Below are positions 49,220-58,402 of a DNA stretch of 64,000 bases, one piece after another. Positions within the stretch are counted from its first letter, which is position 1. Each line of letters starts with the position of its first letter. A program made the translations under genes and the position numbers. Source of the DNA: Skeletonema tropicum (taxonomy: Eukaryota; Bacillariophyta; Thalassiosirophyceae; Thalassiosirales; Thalassiosiraceae); NCBI GenBank assembly GCA_037178625.1, contig CM074147.1:62001-126000 (forward strand), read 5' to 3'. The notes under the pieces are model-generated. The model ran no database searches, was not told the DNA's origin, and saw nothing but the letters and a program-made list of their open reading frames with translations.

Positions 49220-49540
49220 TTACGGATAGTCAGTTGCGTTCGGATGTGTAGATTGCCGATCAATCGGGAGATCAGTTTCAAGAATTGTGCACGGAAATTC
49301 TCATGCAGCGAAAGGTGCTTCCCAAGACTGGTCCACAATCTACGCCAACCCAACCAACTACACTACCTATCTACTTACATCAAATCAACCAACAGAGCCA
49401 GCAAAATTTTCAACAACAGCTCCCATTTATGCAACAAATGCAACACCAGTCCGTTGTGCAACAAGCAACGATGTTGAACCAGGTCCAACATCTTGCTCTG
49501 CATCTTGCGTTACTCACACATGCATCAGAAAATAATTTGG
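49220..49540 (+). CDS. Gln-rich coding fragment, hypothetical
   Basis: A frame just after a TAG reads IADQSGDQFQELCTEILMQR, KVLPKTGPQSTPTQPTTLPI, then QQSQQNFQQQLPFMQQMQHQ and NQVQHLALHLALLTHASE. It has no obvious start and merges at about 49540 into DNA that is promoter-like in the duplicate at 54811. Codon-level appearance is protein-like, but no family is recognised; probably a gene remnant. Confidence 0.3.
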
Positions 49541-49720
49541 CCGAAACCCCCGAAACACACTTTTTTCATTTGTCTGATCAGACTTTTTCGCAAGTTGATT
49601 CCTGTCGCACGTCTCCTTTACTGTCGCGTGGGCCAAAATACGTACACAGGTTGGCGATTGGCGATGCAACCCGCCCATGTACCGAGAAAACTTACCCGTG
49701 CCAATAGGGGTATTGTACCT
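49540..49720 (+). repeat. 5' flank duplicated with the gene at 49849 (copy at 54811-54975)
   Basis: Shares aatttggccg, gattcctgtcgcacgtctcc and tttactgtcgcgtgggcc with 54811-54975. The duplication therefore covered the promoter and the gene. Confidence 0.75.
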
Positions 49721-49848
49721 GCAAGAGTAACTACTTCTCACTTTACTAACTACTTCTGAGATCGCATCTCCGATAGAACATTGGCAGAAATATAATTATT
49801 GATATATTACCGCCAAGCACGCCGATAACGAATATGAATATAGAATGA

Positions 49849-50763
49849 ATGATGAATGACATTTACAAAGCTCTTGAGAAAGATGATAAGCGAGCAGCGG
49901 CGTCGCAACGCACATACCTGAATAATGTTCCACCTCGCTTTCCGTATGGCTCGATACGCTCGCGTTGGAGGTGCTTGGATGGCCTCCTTGACCTTGGTGG
50001 TGAAATTTGTTTTCCCGACGATGGCACCTCACAATCTGCATCCATGACGAGTGCAGGTGGTAGCCAAGAAGCTCTAGCAACTTCTGACAATAAAGAGAAG
50101 GCAACTTCATCTGATACTGTCAATGCAAGTGCGGCAGCGAAGAAAAAAATAGAAGACCCGAATGGAGTAGAGTTCAGGAAGCTCGTTTCTTGGACGAAGG
50201 ATGTCTCTAATAGGAAATCGGCTGCAGCTCAAGTAAGAGCGGAAGCAGAAGCATTTGCACAAGAACAAGGGAAAAAACCAGGGCAAGGCCAGGTAGGTGG
50301 CAATGTCAATTTATTATCAAAGTTTTCGAAACAGCCCAAGTCAAAGAAAGAAGTTCAGGGCAATACTTCGTCGAGTCCTTCTCCTGGCAAGAAAGGACTA
50401 TTTAAGAAGGGAAAGGGTTCCACCAAGGGGAATGCCTCGTCCGTCACACACAACAAAAAGGTAGAAGCATCTTCTCCCCCAAAAGCGACTCCAAAGGAAG
50501 CACAGCAACAGCAGCAAGCCACCGAAGAGAGACAGGAAGCAAACGACGATTGGAGACGCATGGTATCAAACAAAGCACCAAACCCCAAAGCTAGTCAAAA
50601 CAACATGGCTCCCGCCTATGATCCTAGAAGAGACATTCCAAGTGGTGCGTTCATTCCACCCCTATCACAATCAGTTTACGGAGCACCAATGAACGATCCA
50701 GGTTACAGATATGGAGTACCTGCTGGGAGTCCTCAACCACATCATCATGGTCAGCACTACTAG
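49849..50763 (+). CDS. Disordered family protein, shortened C-terminus
   Basis: 304 residues (MMNDIYKALEKDDKRAAAS). It shares with 55138-56355 the segments CLDGLLDLGGEICFPDDGT, KKKIEDPNGVEFRKLVSWTK, SAAAQVRAEAEAFAQEQGKK, ATEERQEANDDWRRMVSNKA and IPPLSQSVYGAPMNDPGYRY. At 50761 it has TAG where the sister gene continues as HYYPPQHPPSPYG, so the Tyr/Pro/Gln tail is lost and the following DNA diverges. Start chosen at the first of two adjacent ATGs. Function unknown; presumably disordered. Confidence 0.7.
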   Translation: MMNDIYKALEKDDKRAAASQRTYLNNVPPRFPYGSIRSRWRCLDGLLDLGGEICFPDDGTSQSASMTSAGGSQEALATSDNKEKATSSDTVNASAAAKKKIEDPNGVEFRKLVSWTKDVSNRKSAAAQVRAEAEAFAQEQGKKPGQGQVGGNVNLLSKFSKQPKSKKEVQGNTSSSPSPGKKGLFKKGKGSTKGNASSVTHNKKVEASSPPKATPKEAQQQQQATEERQEANDDWRRMVSNKAPNPKASQNNMAPAYDPRRDIPSGAFIPPLSQSVYGAPMNDPGYRYGVPAGSPQPHHHGQHY

Positions 50764-50767
50764 TCTC

Positions 50768-51110
50768 TTACAGACTTGTGACAAAGTATTGCTGCAGTCG
50801 TTCATACCCAAGAAACAGCTGATCAATCAATGTATTGGTATCAAAATCAAACCCGTCCTCCTTCCCAAATAGGTCTGCATCGTCCACATAGTCTTCCAAA
50901 AGCCAGAACTCCATAAAATCTTCCAATACCAAATCCACATCACATTCGACAGATATACACCTCTTCCTCTCTACCACGGTCGACGGAGATGATTCGCCCT
51001 GAGTAGGACATGAGACTCGTCGACTACGGGCAGACTCCTGACTACACTGAGATGTCACATTAGCTGCGCTTTCGCTGTTTCGACGGACTGAACTAGGTGT
51101 GCCACATATT
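50768..51110 (-). pseudogene. Acidic protein fragment, no start codon
   Basis: The minus-strand frame is open from about 51110 to a stop at 50768 (ISVHISICGTPSSVRRNSES ... ECDVDLVLEDFMEFWLLEDY ... YERLQQYFVTSL). No ATG at a sensible place. Acidic and aromatic-rich like a C-terminal activation segment. It adjoins the truncation point of the gene at 49849. Family unknown. Confidence 0.35.
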
Positions 51111-54100
51111 GAAATGTGTACTGATATTTGGTTATACTTGTATTTTCCATGTTGTGATTTATGATGTAATGAATGTTATCTTTTGTTGTGTAATGTTAAA
51201 ATTGTTGGTTTTGCAGGCTCGCCACTCTGCAAATATATTTCATCAGGTACAAGTGACTTGCCGCTGGTTGTAAGTGTAATGTTAACTGGTATTGTAAGTT
51301 GTCTACAATTCACCGAACTCCACACTGATTTGTTTTTTGAGTTAGAATGTATTCGACCTGGTTTGTAACAGCCTTTCATAAGTAATTTTACTTACACACT
51401 TGCTCCTAACACACCTGCTTGTCAGCATCCACAATAGCAACTTGTGTTATTGTAAGTTGAACCACTATTCTATGTTTGGAGAAGGTGTGTCTCATATTAG
51501 TAGTTTGGTCTGCTCCTCTCTTCATCTTCAGGCTTGTTATTTCTTATGAATATGAATATGGAAGAGAGGTCGAAAGTATCCATGTAATTATTTGTGTTGA
51601 CTGTTTAGTTAATCATTTTTTGCTGGGAGCATGCTCAACTTCAGACAAAGTCATGCAGCTGGGTCGTTTTTTCTTCTTGTCCACCTTGGTCTCGCAGCTC
51701 CTGCTGGACTTGACAGCCCTTGGGTTCTTGATCTCTCTTTTACTTTTACCCGGAAGTCGCCTTGGGGTGTAGTACTCGACTCTGTCGTCTTCACTGTCTT
51801 CAGTTGAGTCGTAGTCGTAGTCGTCTTCACTGTAATGTAGTCGTCATCGAACGCTTGGAATTCTTCACTTGAGGCATCTTCTCACTCTTATCAGTGTGAA
51901 AAGAAATGTCTTTAGTTTTAGTGCAATTAAGCCACGAAGTCCTTATTACAAGCTAGGAGTTTATCCCGATGATGGTAGTAAGCAATATAACAGAACTCTT
52001 TATGATTCATTAACTACGAGTGTCGGTTGAGCTTATTAGCCACCTTCATCAGCGGCTCTAATTGTGTGGAGACAGGCCACAAAAAATTTGAATAAAGAAG
52101 TCTCAAAAAAATTGAGAAAGGCATCTGTCATTTTCCGAGAAGGCCGTAAGTTTGTGGGCGTGACGTGGGCCAGCCTACAAGACACATCTTTTTCATCGGG
52201 GAGACCCAAAGCAGCGCTTTGGATCCTCCCGATGGACAAGAAGGGGAGGAGGGTTTGGCTTTTGGTTGGTCAGGAAGAAATTATGATATTTCCTCCCCTT
52301 AAACTTGTCTAACTTACAGTAGGATAGGAGATTCCCAAGGAAGGCCTTCTCACATTGGATACTAGTGATAGGTGATTTGCCCATCGGTTGTACCATGAGG
52401 GGGTCCTGCTGATGGTAAGGAATATGAAAGTAGATCGAGTCTCTCTTTCCTTTGACCTTTGGCTTGGAGTTGGAAGCTGTCGTGGAGTAGTTGGCGATGT
52501 ATACTTCAGCATTAGTAATGGCTTTGTCGAAGAGAGGTAGAAAGTTGGCTGGTTGGTGATCTCTGCTGATTAGTCGATGGTAGAAGTTGAAGATATGGCC
52601 ATCGGCGTCGTCTCAGAGAAGCAAAGCTGAAGGATACGAAGAACGCCTCCCATAATAAGGCCGGTGAGCACCCCCAGAGGGTGGCAGCTATTGGGAGGTA
52701 TATAGGTAATTTGTTGTGACATTGCCCAGAGCCACATGAATGGCTATTGAAAGAAATTGATTCTTAGACAAATTGTGAGCCTATTTTAGACTAAAGAATG
52801 AAGAAGTCCTGTCCGTGTGGATGAAGACGAAAGCGAAAGTGGAAAAGTCCGCCAACTGAATATTCTCACACTCCCTCGTCCTCGTGCACTGAAGTCTGAT
52901 ATTTCATATATATCATAGTCATAGATCGTAAAGATGAGTACCCGGGAACGGAACTTGGTGAAGTTTTTGTGCTAACATGAGCGCTTCAATTTGTCGCTTG
53001 CAGTACTGAGAGATAATAAGCTTGTGGTTGAGAGCTGAGAATGTGCTGTGTTTCATTGTGCGCAAAAAGCTGCAGCTGGTAGTATTTGGAATATGTGATG
53101 AGAGATCCATCAGAGAATCTGTTGCTTGTGCGCTTGAAGAGCAAGCGAGGTAGTGTGGTGCGGTTGACATGCCCCGGTAAAAGTCGTCTGAGTGTAAAGA
53201 TAGTGATTGCCACTGAGAGCAAAAATGATATTGTATCGCTGGCTCCCTCGTTTAGGATATTATGAATTTGTACTTGCACTTGCTTCCTTGTAGTTTGTGG
53301 GATTCAGATAGAGCTCCCTCGTTTGGATTTGGAGATATGACCAAGAGCTTACTCGCTTGCTGATGATTGAATCGAGATGTTTGAAGAAAGATTGTTGCAT
53401 TGAGCAAATGTAGCATTGCATTGAACGCTGTTGATGCGAATGTTGTGACACTCGCACTCGCTGAAGGTGGTGTCGTTTTGAACGCTGCCAATAATGAATT
53501 GAGGCGGATTCCATTGTGCACATTTATGCCGAGACTTGGCAGGTTGTGTTGCCGTGAGAATTCGCTGAAGGTAGGTACTTGTTGATTGAGCCTTCTGTGA
53601 AGATATTTTCTTCTGGACCTTTGACGACACGATTGTTGACATACAATAGAGCTATCGCGTTTGAGGCTGGATTTGGACTCGCATTCTCGCTAGTTGGCCA
53701 ATGGTGACATTCGATTGAAAGATTCTTGTCTTTATATACAATCGCTGCAGATGTAAATGCTTCCAATTGGCTCTTGATGATATGATCTCCCTTGCTTGCT
53801 GAAAATAGGCTCGAGACGGATATCTTATCCGCCATTGCGCTTGTTGCTAACACTTCCACTGATGCTTTTGTTGATGTGCACGTCAGTAGATGATTTGAGT
53901 GCGAAGCTATCGTTGTCCATGACTAGCATGAGGACTGAACGAGTAAAGGATAGCTCTTGTTTCTTGCAGACTTGATATTGACTAGTGATTCTGAATAGAT
54001 AGAGAATTGATTGTCCGAATGACTCCCCATAGACGAGTGTCTGGCTTTGAGTGAAATGAAGTGCATTCTTTCTCTTTTGAAAAAAATGTCGCAATTTGGA

Positions 54101-54204
54101 AGTCACTATGAACAGGAATCGTATGTAAAAGAGCCCAGATTGCCTGCGCTTGGAGGATTCTGCGAGACCACGCTTGTTCTAGACTCACAGTCTTGCCAGT
54201 CTTC
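51111..54204. other. Gene-poor region with decayed coding scraps on the minus strand
   Basis: No intact gene. At 51613-51843 (minus) an acidic-to-basic frame reads HYSEDDYDYDSTEDSEDDRV then EYYTPRRLPGKSKREIKNPR. At about 53252-54221 (minus) several overlapping frames (e.g. ISVSSLFSASKGDHIIKSQL and IRLNSLLAAFKTTPPSASAS) follow each other with shifts, like an eroded retroelement or gene; I cannot identify it. Confidence 0.35.
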
Positions 54205-54210
54205 TTGCCT

Positions 54211-54311
54211 GTTGAGAACACGCTCTACCAACTGAGGAATTGAACACCGAACTCGTTATCTAGTTTTGTGGAGAACACATGATAGCTCAGTTGGTAGAGC
54301 GTGTTCTCAAC
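54211..54311. repeat. 26-bp perfect inverted repeat of a tRNA D-arm (A-box) sequence
   Basis: Each 26-bp arm (54211-54236 and 54286-54311) contains the tRNA motif ctcagttggtagagcg, with 49 bases between the arms. The plus copy also forms a hairpin, gagaacac ... gtgttctc, around the D-arm (54271-54308). A complete cloverleaf is not present, so it is tRNA-derived rather than a tRNA. Confidence 0.55.
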
Positions 54312-54810
54312 ATTGCCATCAGTGCTCTCCGTTATCCGTCTTTGTTATGGTCTTGTTTTTCCCCCATGTATGGTGAGAAGTGAGAACTATCTCTGGTGCA
54401 AGCTGGAACTGAACTTGCCCATTGCAGGTATAAGAGGAGTGTGGCCCATTTTTGTTCTTCACTCTTCTTGCCGCCTGTACTAGGTGATGGAGTGATCTCC
54501 CCCTCGCTCCCTTTCTCTCATTCTCATCTGCGTCTTTCAGCCTTTGTCGGCTTTTGTTCCTCAACCTCAAGCGCGTTATGATGATCTTTCCAATTCTTGG
54601 ATTCGACAGCGCTGTGTCGTTGTGGTGGTGGATGCAAATAGACGACGATTTTGTCCTGCTACTTGCCATGGCATCTCCAGAGCCTTACTACTTTGTAAGT
54701 ACTTACTTCTCTTATGGAGTACTTTTTTGCATCATCTCTTGCACTATCTATCATCTATCTCTTGCATCTATCTCTTGTAGCTTGCTCGTGTCATTGCAGA
54801 AATAGACCAA

Positions 54811-54975
54811 ATTTGGCCGGAACACACTTTTTTCATATGTCTCATCAGACCTTTTCGCACATTGATTCCTGTCGCACGTCTCCTTTACTGTCGCGTGGGC
54901 CACAATACGTACGCAGCGTTGGCGATGCAACGGTAGCAATTTTGTCGTAAACCGCCCATGTACCAAAGAAAACAA
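54811..54975 (+). repeat. Duplicated 5' flank of the disordered-protein gene, second copy
   Basis: Matches 49540-49720 (see there). It precedes the gene at 55138 at a similar distance. Confidence 0.75.
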
Positions 54976-55137
54976 AATTCAGCTTTCTCACACACAAAGT
55001 TCACATCCTTTTTTCAGTAACACACACTGCTTCAAGCCTCAACCTGCTCGCTTATTACTTCTGAGATCTCCGTGAGAACATAACAGCATATAATAATAAC
55101 GCCCAAGCACGCCGATAACTAACATGAATATAGTAGA

Positions 55138-56355
55138 ATGAATGACGTTAACAAAGCTCTAGAGGAAGATGATAAGCGAGCAGCAGAGTCACAAAGTGAA
55201 AATCTGGGTTGGGCGTGCTTGGATGGCCTCCTTGACCTTGGTGGTGAAATATGTTTTCCCGACGATGGCACCTTACAATCTGCATCCATGACGAGTACTG
55301 GTAGCAAAGATGCTCTTGGAACCTCGGACAATAAAAAGAACGCAAATTCATCTGATACTGTCAATGCAATTGCGGCAGCGACAGCGAACGCAAATGTTCC
55401 TTCACCTGCACCCCTCCCTCCTCGATTCGTCCAAAAGAAGACTCCTAAGAAAAAAATAGAAGACCCGAATGGAGTAGAGTTTCAGAAGCTCGTTTCTTGG
55501 ACGAAGGATGTCTCTAATAGGAGATCGGCTGCAGCTCAAGTAAAAGCGGAAGCAGAAGCATTTGCACAAGAACAAGGGAAAAAACCAGGGCAAGGCCAAG
55601 GAGAAGACAATGCCATTTTATTATCTAAGTTTTCGAAACAGCCCAAGTCAAAGGAAGACGCTAAGGGCAATGCTTCGTCGAGGTCGAGTCCTTCTCCTGG
55701 CAAGAAAGGACTATTTAAGAAAGGAAAGGGTTCCACCAAGGGGAATGCCTCGTCCGCCACAACCAACAAAAAGGAAGAATTATCTTCTTTCCCAAAAGCG
55801 ACTCAACCACAGCAACAGCAGCAAGCCACCGAAGAGAGACAGGAAGCAAACGACGATTGGAGACGTGTGACTTGGAGATCCATGGTAACAAACAAAGCTC
55901 CTAACCCCAACGCTAGTCAAAACATTCAAAACAACATGGATCCGGCCCACGATCCTAAAAGAGACATTCCAAGTGGTGTGTTCATTCCACCCCCATCACA
56001 ATCAGTTTACGGAGCACCAATGAACGATCCAGGTTACAGATATGGAGTACCTCCTGGGAGTCCTCAACCACATCATTATGGTCAGCACTACTATCCTCCA
56101 CAGCATCCACCTTCACCATACGGTGTTCCATACTCACCACATCGTCAACAACAGTATCCACCACAACAACAGTATCCTCCACAACAACACTACCCTCCTC
56201 CTCATCAGCAGCAGCAGTATCAACAACAATACGAGCAGAACTATCCTCCTCAATTTAATCCAAATGTCAATTCTCCAGCTGCTGCTGCTCATTACGGCTA
56301 TGGCCAAGGTCAAGCAAGAAGTTCTCCGAAGACTCCACAAAGGTTTGAAGCTTAG
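55138..56355 (+). CDS. Disordered Q/P-rich family protein
   Basis: 405 residues (MNDVNKALEEDDKRAAESQS). In order: CLDGLLDLGGEICFPDDGTL, an Ala/Pro stretch, KKIEDPNGVEFQKLVSWTKD and a helical SAAAQVKAEAEAFAQEQGKK. A basic KGLFKKGKGSTKGNASS, the family motif ATEERQEANDDWRRVTWRSM and NKAPNPNASQ follow, then IPPPSQSVYGAPMNDPGYRY. The tail is Tyr/Pro/Gln-rich (QQQYPPQQQYPPQQHYPPPH) ending RSSPKTPQRFEA. The related gene at 42878 ends in the same way (SSPMHNQRFAT). Complete relative of the shortened copy at 49849. Unknown role; likely disordered and self-associating. Confidence 0.78.
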   Translation: MNDVNKALEEDDKRAAESQSENLGWACLDGLLDLGGEICFPDDGTLQSASMTSTGSKDALGTSDNKKNANSSDTVNAIAAATANANVPSPAPLPPRFVQKKTPKKKIEDPNGVEFQKLVSWTKDVSNRRSAAAQVKAEAEAFAQEQGKKPGQGQGEDNAILLSKFSKQPKSKEDAKGNASSRSSPSPGKKGLFKKGKGSTKGNASSATTNKKEELSSFPKATQPQQQQQATEERQEANDDWRRVTWRSMVTNKAPNPNASQNIQNNMDPAHDPKRDIPSGVFIPPPSQSVYGAPMNDPGYRYGVPPGSPQPHHYGQHYYPPQHPPSPYGVPYSPHRQQQYPPQQQYPPQQHYPPPHQQQQYQQQYEQNYPPQFNPNVNSPAAAAHYGYGQGQARSSPKTPQRFEA

Positions 56356-56889
56356 AATGGTGTTTTTGCACGATGTATATAACAATGAGTCGAACCTTTA
56401 AATTATATCTTGGATGTACCCTACAATGCGCTTCTACCTTGTTCCCTTTGACAGCTCTGCATTCATTCCCGCAAATCTCTATGCTCCGAGCTCCTCTTAT
56501 TCTTGAGTCAAATAATCATTCCTTCTCTAAGTCTACAGAAACTGATTGCAAGAATATTATCATTTGATGAGCGGGACATCTCTATCTGACAATTTCAATA
56601 GATGCCCAGATCATATTATTCACCAAGTAGTCACACATTCTGATGTCGCAGATTGATACTCGCTTCATGACTCCTCGATGTCAAGCACTTCAGTGTGGGC
56701 AAATTGTACACGAGTACACTCCTCAACCAGCTGAATAGTACCACCAAGGGTCCCCATTTTTCAAAGAAGACTTGGGCAGTAAAGGTAAAGCCATATTATA
56801 ATAGAAGTAGGGTGTGAAGTTGGCTTTATCTTCATGATTAACTTGGCCAGAAGATATCACGTAGAGCGGATTATTCATAGTGGTATAAC
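56356..56889. other. Intergenic, with a block also found near 62090-62200
   Basis: The strings agaagacttgggcag (56766) and aacttggccagaagatatca (56841) recur in order at about 62092 and 62179, next to another two-TM fragment. No gene. Confidence 0.45.
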
Positions 56890-57104
56890 TTCGCTTACTG
56901 CAAAAGCTGAGATTCAACACAAACTCGCCATGTGGAGTACTTCGACTTTTGTTCGTACTTGTTGCTGCAACGGCAACGAGAGAATGCACAGACACAGATG
57001 GAAGATAAGTTATTGGCATTGGAGTCCAGGCTTAAAAACATAACCAATATGACTCACATCCTCGCAAATGAATACATACATGCAATAAGTGGAACGAGAT
57101 TGAT
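56890..57104 (+). pseudogene. Two-TM family fragment fused to a coiled-coil-like tail
   Basis: It reads KAEIQHKLAM, then after a one-base insertion EYFDFCSY. This equals the AKIQHKLAMEYFDFRAYYF segment just before TM1 of the family. Instead of TM1 it continues LLLQRQRENAQTQMEDKLLA, LESRLKNITNMTHILANEYI and stops. A remnant of the family or of a variant without membrane helices. Confidence 0.55.
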
Positions 57105-58023
57105 GTAACAGCATCGAGAGTGGTGAGTTAATGTGTTTTGTTTGAGATCTTGATGTTAAAATTAATCCTTCGAATTAGGGCAGTTTTCTTGCCATCCGGT
57201 TATATAACATTGTCATACCCACGGTCACTGTTATTGTAGATTCTTGGATGGCCGTTGGCCCTTCGCATCTTCAGAACAGCCTCAACAGATTTGCAATTTG
57301 CTACGTTCGGCCTTGAGATCACTTTATGATGCGTGTGGGGTACGTCTCTCCCAAGACCACACCTGCAGCATGTAAACAGCACTTGTGCTGCTGGAGCTTC
57401 CCAAGGCTTGTGTATTACGGCTTTAGGTACTTATAGCTTGGATAGCTCAGGACACGATTTTTTCTTTGTTATTCGCCGCTGGCATCCTGAGAAGCGGCAA
57501 CAGGTGACATGATTAAACTCCATTGATCTATGCCCGATCGACCCGCATTCTGCCACATCATTGAGTTGTAGCCGAGTCGTCATCGACTAGAGTGTAATGA
57601 AACCACTTTGCTCCTCTCATACAATTCACTCTCAGATACTCAACCAAGAAAGAGACGACGACCATCCTGGCAGATTGTGCCGACCAGCCGGTGCGCCACA
57701 GGTCTATTTGACAACAAGAAGAGGACGATTGGGGATTAAAGAAGTGCAATAGTGTATGCACAACGACCTAATGACACACCATACTGCGTGTCTCCGTTAC
57801 TATTATATGCATGACCAACTTAAGACTTGTGTTAAAATTCGACAGCGCGCTATCCTATCACCTGTTGCGTACCACCTCAATAGGTTGCCAAACATGCGCA
57901 TCTCTGTCTCTGTAGGACGATCACAAGGAACTACCAATGTTGGTTCATGGCTTCCGCAGAGAGCGGCCACGGTCGAGCACGGTCGGCGGCCCCATGGTGG
58001 TGTGTGATCTTTCAAGGAAGTTT
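57105..58023. other. Intergenic, nothing recognised
   Basis: Short frames only; none with recognisable features. Confidence 0.35.
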
Positions 58024-58305
58024 CAAAGAAGTTGCGGTCATGTTGCGGTCATGTTGCGGTCATGTTACGGTCATGTTACGGTCATGTTACGGTCATGTTG
58101 CACGCGCGTAACATGACCGTAACATGACCGCAACGTGACCGCAACATGACCGCAACTTCTTTTTGCGGTCATGTTGCGGTCATGTTGCGGTCATGTTGCG
58201 GTCATGTTACGGTCATGTTACGGTCATGTTGCGGTCATGTTGCACGCGCGTAACATGACCGTAACATGACCGCAACGTGACCGCAACATGACCGCAACTT
58301 CTTTG
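58024..58305. repeat. Dense palindromic array of the 11-bp unit gcggtcatgtt
   Basis: Two consecutive large hairpins. Each has an arm of tandem gttgcggtcat/gttacggtcat units, a centre gcacgcgcg, then the complementary arm (aacatgaccgcaacgtgacc). The whole block is bounded by caaagaagttgcgg and its complement ccgcaacttctttg. It lies about 100 bp left of the hAT element. Confidence 0.85.
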
Positions 58306-58402
58306 AAAAAAATGAATGAAATCTGAATCCCTGAAACAAACTTCCCTGAAACCGAAAGTCGCCCGCCACGCTACGTCAAGATGAAGTGAAATGTCTCCAA
58401 TT

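Noticed and set aside
49285..49707. A complete 140-residue gene
   Set aside because: The second half is the duplicated 5' flank also found at 54811 without this frame, so only the first part may be a coding remnant.
54271..54345. A functional tRNA gene on the plus strand
   Set aside because: The D-arm is good, but there is no T-arm with a proper B-box and no paired acceptor stem spanning a cloverleaf.
58024..58305. Short tandem repeats as CRISPR or telomere
   Set aside because: There are no spacers, the unit is not a telomere motif, and the structure is mirrored palindromes.
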